Origin: Nitrososphaeraceae archaeon
GTDB taxonomy: Archaea; Thermoproteota; Nitrososphaeria; Nitrososphaerales; Nitrososphaeraceae
Length of the DNA stretch: 14,718 nt
Direction: 5' to 3'
Assembly: GCA_025922735.1 (NCBI GenBank)
Contig: JAICHI010000011.1
Span: 1 to 14,718, forward strand
Part shown: positions 13,184 to 14,718 of the stretch, piece after piece
Position numbering within the stretch: the stretch's first letter is position 1
Layout: every line of letters begins with the position of its first letter
Notes under the pieces: model-generated
Databases searched by the model: none
What the model was told of the DNA's origin: nothing
The model's input: only the letters and a program-made list of their open reading frames with translations
Translations under genes and position numbers: made by a program

Positions 13184-13795
13184 TCAGATTTCATGTATCA
13201 GATCAGTCAGCTTCCTCTTGGGCTTTGGATGTAACATCTTTTGCGAGTAGCCAAGACACAAGATACACCCTGGGACAAAATCTGTGACAAGCGCCTGCAT
13301 CGCCTTTTGCTCGTCTATCATGCCGATCCAGACCGACGTGAGGCCGAGCGCGTGGGCAGCCAGTTGGGCATAAGCAGCCGCTAGTGTAGCGTCTTGCACC
13401 GAGAACTTCTTGATTATGTGGTGCGGAAAATTCATCTTAATCCTTGACGGATTCATACAAAATACCAGCACCACTGGCGCGTTCACGTATGGCTGGTTGT
13501 TTGCAGCCTGTATAAGCTTAAGCTTGACATCGGGGTTCTTTACATGGTAAATTTCAAACCCTTGAAAGCCTCCCGCTGTTGGAGCAGTATCGGCCGCGGC
13601 AAATATCATTTCAAGCTTCCAATCCTCTATTTCCCGATCCTCAAACTTACGCTGCGATCTTCGGTTCAGCATTACATTGAAGAGATTGGTCTGCAGGATA
13701 TCATCCACTCCTGAAGGGGCCTCCTCTTTTTTTGGATAAAGCTTGGTGTCTTTTTCATCGGCGTACATCCTTGAGAAAATATCGCTTGGATACAT
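13184..13795 (-). CDS. Nitroreductase-family FMN oxidoreductase
   Basis: It belongs to the FMN-dependent nitroreductase / NAD(P)H oxidoreductase fold; the natural substrate cannot be read from the sequence. Key segments are the FMN-phosphate-binding NRRSQRKF (44-51), APTAGGFQGFEIYHV (71-85) near the flavin, NAPVVLVFCMNPSR (105-118), and SVQDATLAAAYAQLAAHALGLTSVWIG (132-158), then CLGY and a basic KPKRKLTDLI end. An N-terminal extension of about 35 polar residues precedes the core. Length of 203 aa is usual. Start ATG at 13795 is supported by a TTTATT box (13820-13825) about 28 nt upstream. The gene stands alone with non-coding flanks on both sides. Such enzymes usually act as homodimers in the cytoplasm. 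Confidence 0.93.
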   Translation of the reverse strand: MYPSDIFSRMYADEKDTKLYPKKEEAPSGVDDILQTNLFNVMLNRRSQRKFEDREIEDWKLEMIFAAADTAPTAGGFQGFEIYHVKNPDVKLKLIQAANNQPYVNAPVVLVFCMNPSRIKMNFPHHIIKKFSVQDATLAAAYAQLAAHALGLTSVWIGMIDEQKAMQALVTDFVPGCILCLGYSQKMLHPKPKRKLTDLIHEI

Positions 13796-13818
13796 ACAAG
13801 TATCTAGATATATACATG

Positions 13819-13826
13819 CAATAAAG
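13819..13826 (-). promoter_or_regulatory. TATA-like box of the nitroreductase gene
   Basis: CTTTATTG on the minus strand is centred about 28 nt before the ATG. A stronger-looking TATATA at 13808-13813 is too close (about 16 nt) to be the TATA box of this start. Confidence 0.35.
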
Positions 13827-13886
13827 ATTTTCTATGCTGATGTAAGACTGAAATAGCGTCTTCAGCCAGGTACAACCGTCGGCGAA

Positions 13887-14069
13887 ATGGTTAATACGAA
13901 AAAGATGATCCTTGAAGTGCAGATAGAGATCGATATTCCAATCGACATCGTGCAAGACAGCCACAGGATAAAGGCGGTAGAAGACGGCCTTAGCCGTAGC
14001 ATTTCAAAGGGCCTATACGATCAAGGAGTCTCATTTGAAATAAAGAACTGCAGTTCTAAGATAAGATAA
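13887..14069 (+). CDS. Small protein of unknown function (60 aa)
   Basis: I do not recognise it. The start is ATG (MVNTKKMILEVQIEIDIPIDIVQ), followed by a beta-type pattern of alternating hydrophobic and acidic residues, then a helix-like middle (SHRIKAVEDGLSRSISKGLYDQG) and a short strand (VSFEIKNC). The compact beta-helix-beta pattern reads like a real small domain and not random translation, and it lies divergent from the nitroreductase. No clear Shine-Dalgarno or TATA box is seen, only an AAATAG about 34 nt before the start. Its last codons overlap a 14-bp perfect palindrome and a TAAGA triplet repeat. Confidence 0.55.
   Translation: MVNTKKMILEVQIEIDIPIDIVQDSHRIKAVEDGLSRSISKGLYDQGVSFEIKNCSSKIR
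14044..14057. repeat. 14-bp perfect palindrome at the end of the small gene
   Basis: AGAACTGCAGTTCT is fully self-complementary. It lies in the last codons of the 60-aa gene and could be a protein-binding site or a stem at the 3' end of its message. Confidence 0.45.
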
Positions 14070-14071
14070 GA
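14057..14071. repeat. Short tandem repeat (TAAGA) x3
   Basis: Three exact 5-bp units follow the palindrome directly and contain the stop codon of the 60-aa gene. It is likely a slippage-made microsatellite. Confidence 0.6.
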
Positions 14072-14108
14072 TAAAAGCGATGGACAGTAATTGCCATTAT
14101 GTCTTAGA

Positions 14109-14179
14109 GGAAGCAAGCTACGGTTGTTAAACCTACGGCTGGCCTCTCTTGCTTCTGCGAACATCTTCTTCTTGCTTCC
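14109..14179 (+). ncRNA. Candidate bistable RNA element (one arm, two competing partners)
   Basis: GGAAGCAAG (14109-14117) can pair with CTTGCTTC at 14148-14155 (8 pairs plus a G-U) or with CTTGCTTCC at 14171-14179 (9 pairs). The first pairing encloses a small hairpin GGTT-GTTA-AACC (14122-14133). The two foldings exclude each other, as in attenuators and riboswitches. No known riboswitch class is recognised, and chance repeats in AG/CT-rich sequence are possible. Confidence 0.25.
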
Positions 14180-14249
14180 GAAAGATGACAAGTATGTGCC
14201 ATGAGCGCGATGTGACAAATGAAGTAATCTAATCTACACAGGAGGATCT

Positions 14250-14411
14250 TTGGAGGTGAGTCCATTAATTCGGACTGCGACCTATAATATTCTTAAGAAG
14301 AAGAAGAAAATTATCTTACATGCAAATCTTAGAATCACTGCCCGCAAAGGTTTCGCAGTATTGAACTCCATACCGACACCGGTGGGCAAGTCGCAAATGA
14401 AAACTATGTGA
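14250..14411 (+). CDS. Possible small basic protein (53 aa), Shine-Dalgarno led
   Basis: A frame starting with TTG at 14250 (or GTG at 14256) ends at TGA 14409-14411. GGAGGATC at 14241-14248 is placed correctly for either start. The product is very basic, with five Lys in a row (16-20), and has no recognised relatives. A second, perfect site complementary to the 16S 3' end (GGAGGTGA, 14252-14259) overlaps the start and has no ATG, GTG or TTG at a good distance, which weakens the case. It could also be decayed sequence. Confidence 0.25.
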   Translation: MEVSPLIRTATYNILKKKKKIILHANLRITARKGFAVLNSIPTPVGKSQMKTM

Positions 14412-14573
14412 AATGTAGATGGCCTGTGGTGTGACAGACTAGGCTCTTTGAGCCAAGCAATGTCAAGATACGCGGAAATTTATTTACTCTATCTTGCCGA
14501 CACGAAAAATCACCTTATCAGGATATTAGAGCTTGATAAAAGGGTGCTCAGGACGCTGACCCTCAAAAAATAA
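14412..14573 (+). pseudogene. NHL-repeat-like gene remnant
   Basis: The frame is open from 14412 to a TAA at 14571-14573; within it an ATG at 14460 starts a 37-residue peptide. The segment YLADTKNHLIRILELD closely resembles one NHL beta-propeller blade (family pattern roughly vyVADtgNHrIrvld.dG). A working NHL protein needs several such blades, and I see no further clear repeats in any frame nearby. I therefore read it as the remains of a larger NHL-repeat gene; a tiny expressed peptide is the less likely alternative. Confidence 0.4.
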
Positions 14574-14652
14574 GCTAGATGTTAGTGCATCCGCTTTAAA
14601 CTGCTCAAAAGGTTAGTCTTTTCAATTTCTAGCCAAGAAAAAAGGAAATCGA

Positions 14653-14659
14653 TTAAATA
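14653..14659 (+). promoter_or_regulatory. TATA box of the last gene
   Basis: TTAAATA is centred 29 nt before the ATG at 14685, fitting a leaderless transcript. Confidence 0.5.
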
Positions 14660-14684
14660 CCGTAAAAAGCAATTTCGTCCCAAT

Positions 14685-14718
14685 ATGGAATGTGCAGTAT
14701 ACGACACTTATGTTACAA
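14685..14718 (+). CDS. Start of a probable DUF2024-family protein, cut by the window edge
   Basis: Only 11 codons are visible: MECAVYDTYVT. From memory, DUF2024 proteins (about 85-90 aa, function unknown) begin with a very similar pattern (M-x2-AV-x-DTYVT followed by KKDG and MHFDI), so I assign it to this family with caution. The correctly placed TATA box at 14653-14659 supports this as a real start. Confidence 0.55.
   Translation, partial: MECAVYDTYVT

Larger units (their letters stand above)
14070..14684 (+). other. Interval without established genes: hairpins, SD-like sites, gene remnant
   Basis: No full-length gene is seen over these roughly 600 bases. From left to right I see competing hairpin arms (14109-14179), two Shine-Dalgarno-like sites (GGAGGATC 14241-14248 and GGAGGTGA 14252-14259), a hairpin AGTCC/GGACT (14259-14276), a possible 53-aa frame, a hairpin GGCTC-TTT-GAGCC (14442-14454), an inverted repeat CAAGATA/TATCTTG (14464-14496) and an NHL-repeat-like reading frame. 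The mix suggests a decayed gene region, a structured RNA, or both. Confidence 0.45.

Noticed and set aside
14541..14565. Possible terminator hairpin AGGGT...ACCCT followed by an A-run
   Set aside because: The run after the stem is A on the plus strand, not T, and the stem is only 5 pairs inside the NHL-like frame.

Overview
The window is archaeal chromosomal DNA, most likely from a thaumarchaeon (Nitrososphaerota, perhaps Nitrososphaera-like). The archaeal assignment rests on archaeal-type exosome genes (Rrp4, Rrp41, Rrp42), SBDS/SDO1, Pcc1, prefoldin beta, Nob1, a short XPF-type nuclease and the RNA polymerase D subunit, and on TATA-like boxes about 25-30 nt before many starts, as expected for leaderless transcripts. 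The thaumarchaeal placement is an inference from the Rrp/RpoD architecture, the 7Fe ferredoxin and the short XPF; no marker in the window fixes the genus.

Left part (1-4471): a Sulfolobus-type seven-iron ferredoxin fused to an unknown N-terminal domain (cut by the window edge), a small unknown protein and a tandem-domain rhodanese, all on the minus strand. Divergent from these is a NAD kinase gene that overlaps the Nob1 ribosome-maturation endonuclease gene on the plus strand. Facing Nob1 is an XPF/ERCC4 nuclease with helix-hairpin-helix motifs.

Middle (4543-8780): the archaeal exosome superoperon on the minus strand, in transcription order SDO1, Rrp4, Rrp41, Rrp42, ribosomal protein eL43 (L37Ae), Pcc1 (KEOPS) and prefoldin beta. 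Most junctions from Rrp4 to Pcc1 overlap. It joins RNA degradation, ribosome maturation, tRNA t6A modification and protein folding. Its 3' flank holds a long inverted repeat followed by a T-run.

Right-middle (8819-10975): a divergent plus-strand block rpoD, rpl18e (eL18), rpl13 (uL13) and rps9 (uS9), the core of a conserved archaeal polymerase/ribosome cluster, here without its usual flanking partners.

Right part (11020-14718): a soluble class III nucleotidyl cyclase with adenylate-type residues shares a 69-bp divergent promoter region with a 291-residue helical protein that I do not recognise. Then come a structured gap, a nitroreductase and a 60-residue unknown protein. About 600 bases follow with competing RNA hairpin arms, two Shine-Dalgarno-like sites, a possible 53-aa ORF and an isolated NHL-repeat-like fragment. 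The window ends in the first 11 codons of a probable DUF2024 protein.

Most of the window is conserved information-processing genes. The least explained parts are the cyclase/helical-protein pair and the 14.07-14.68 kb interval.
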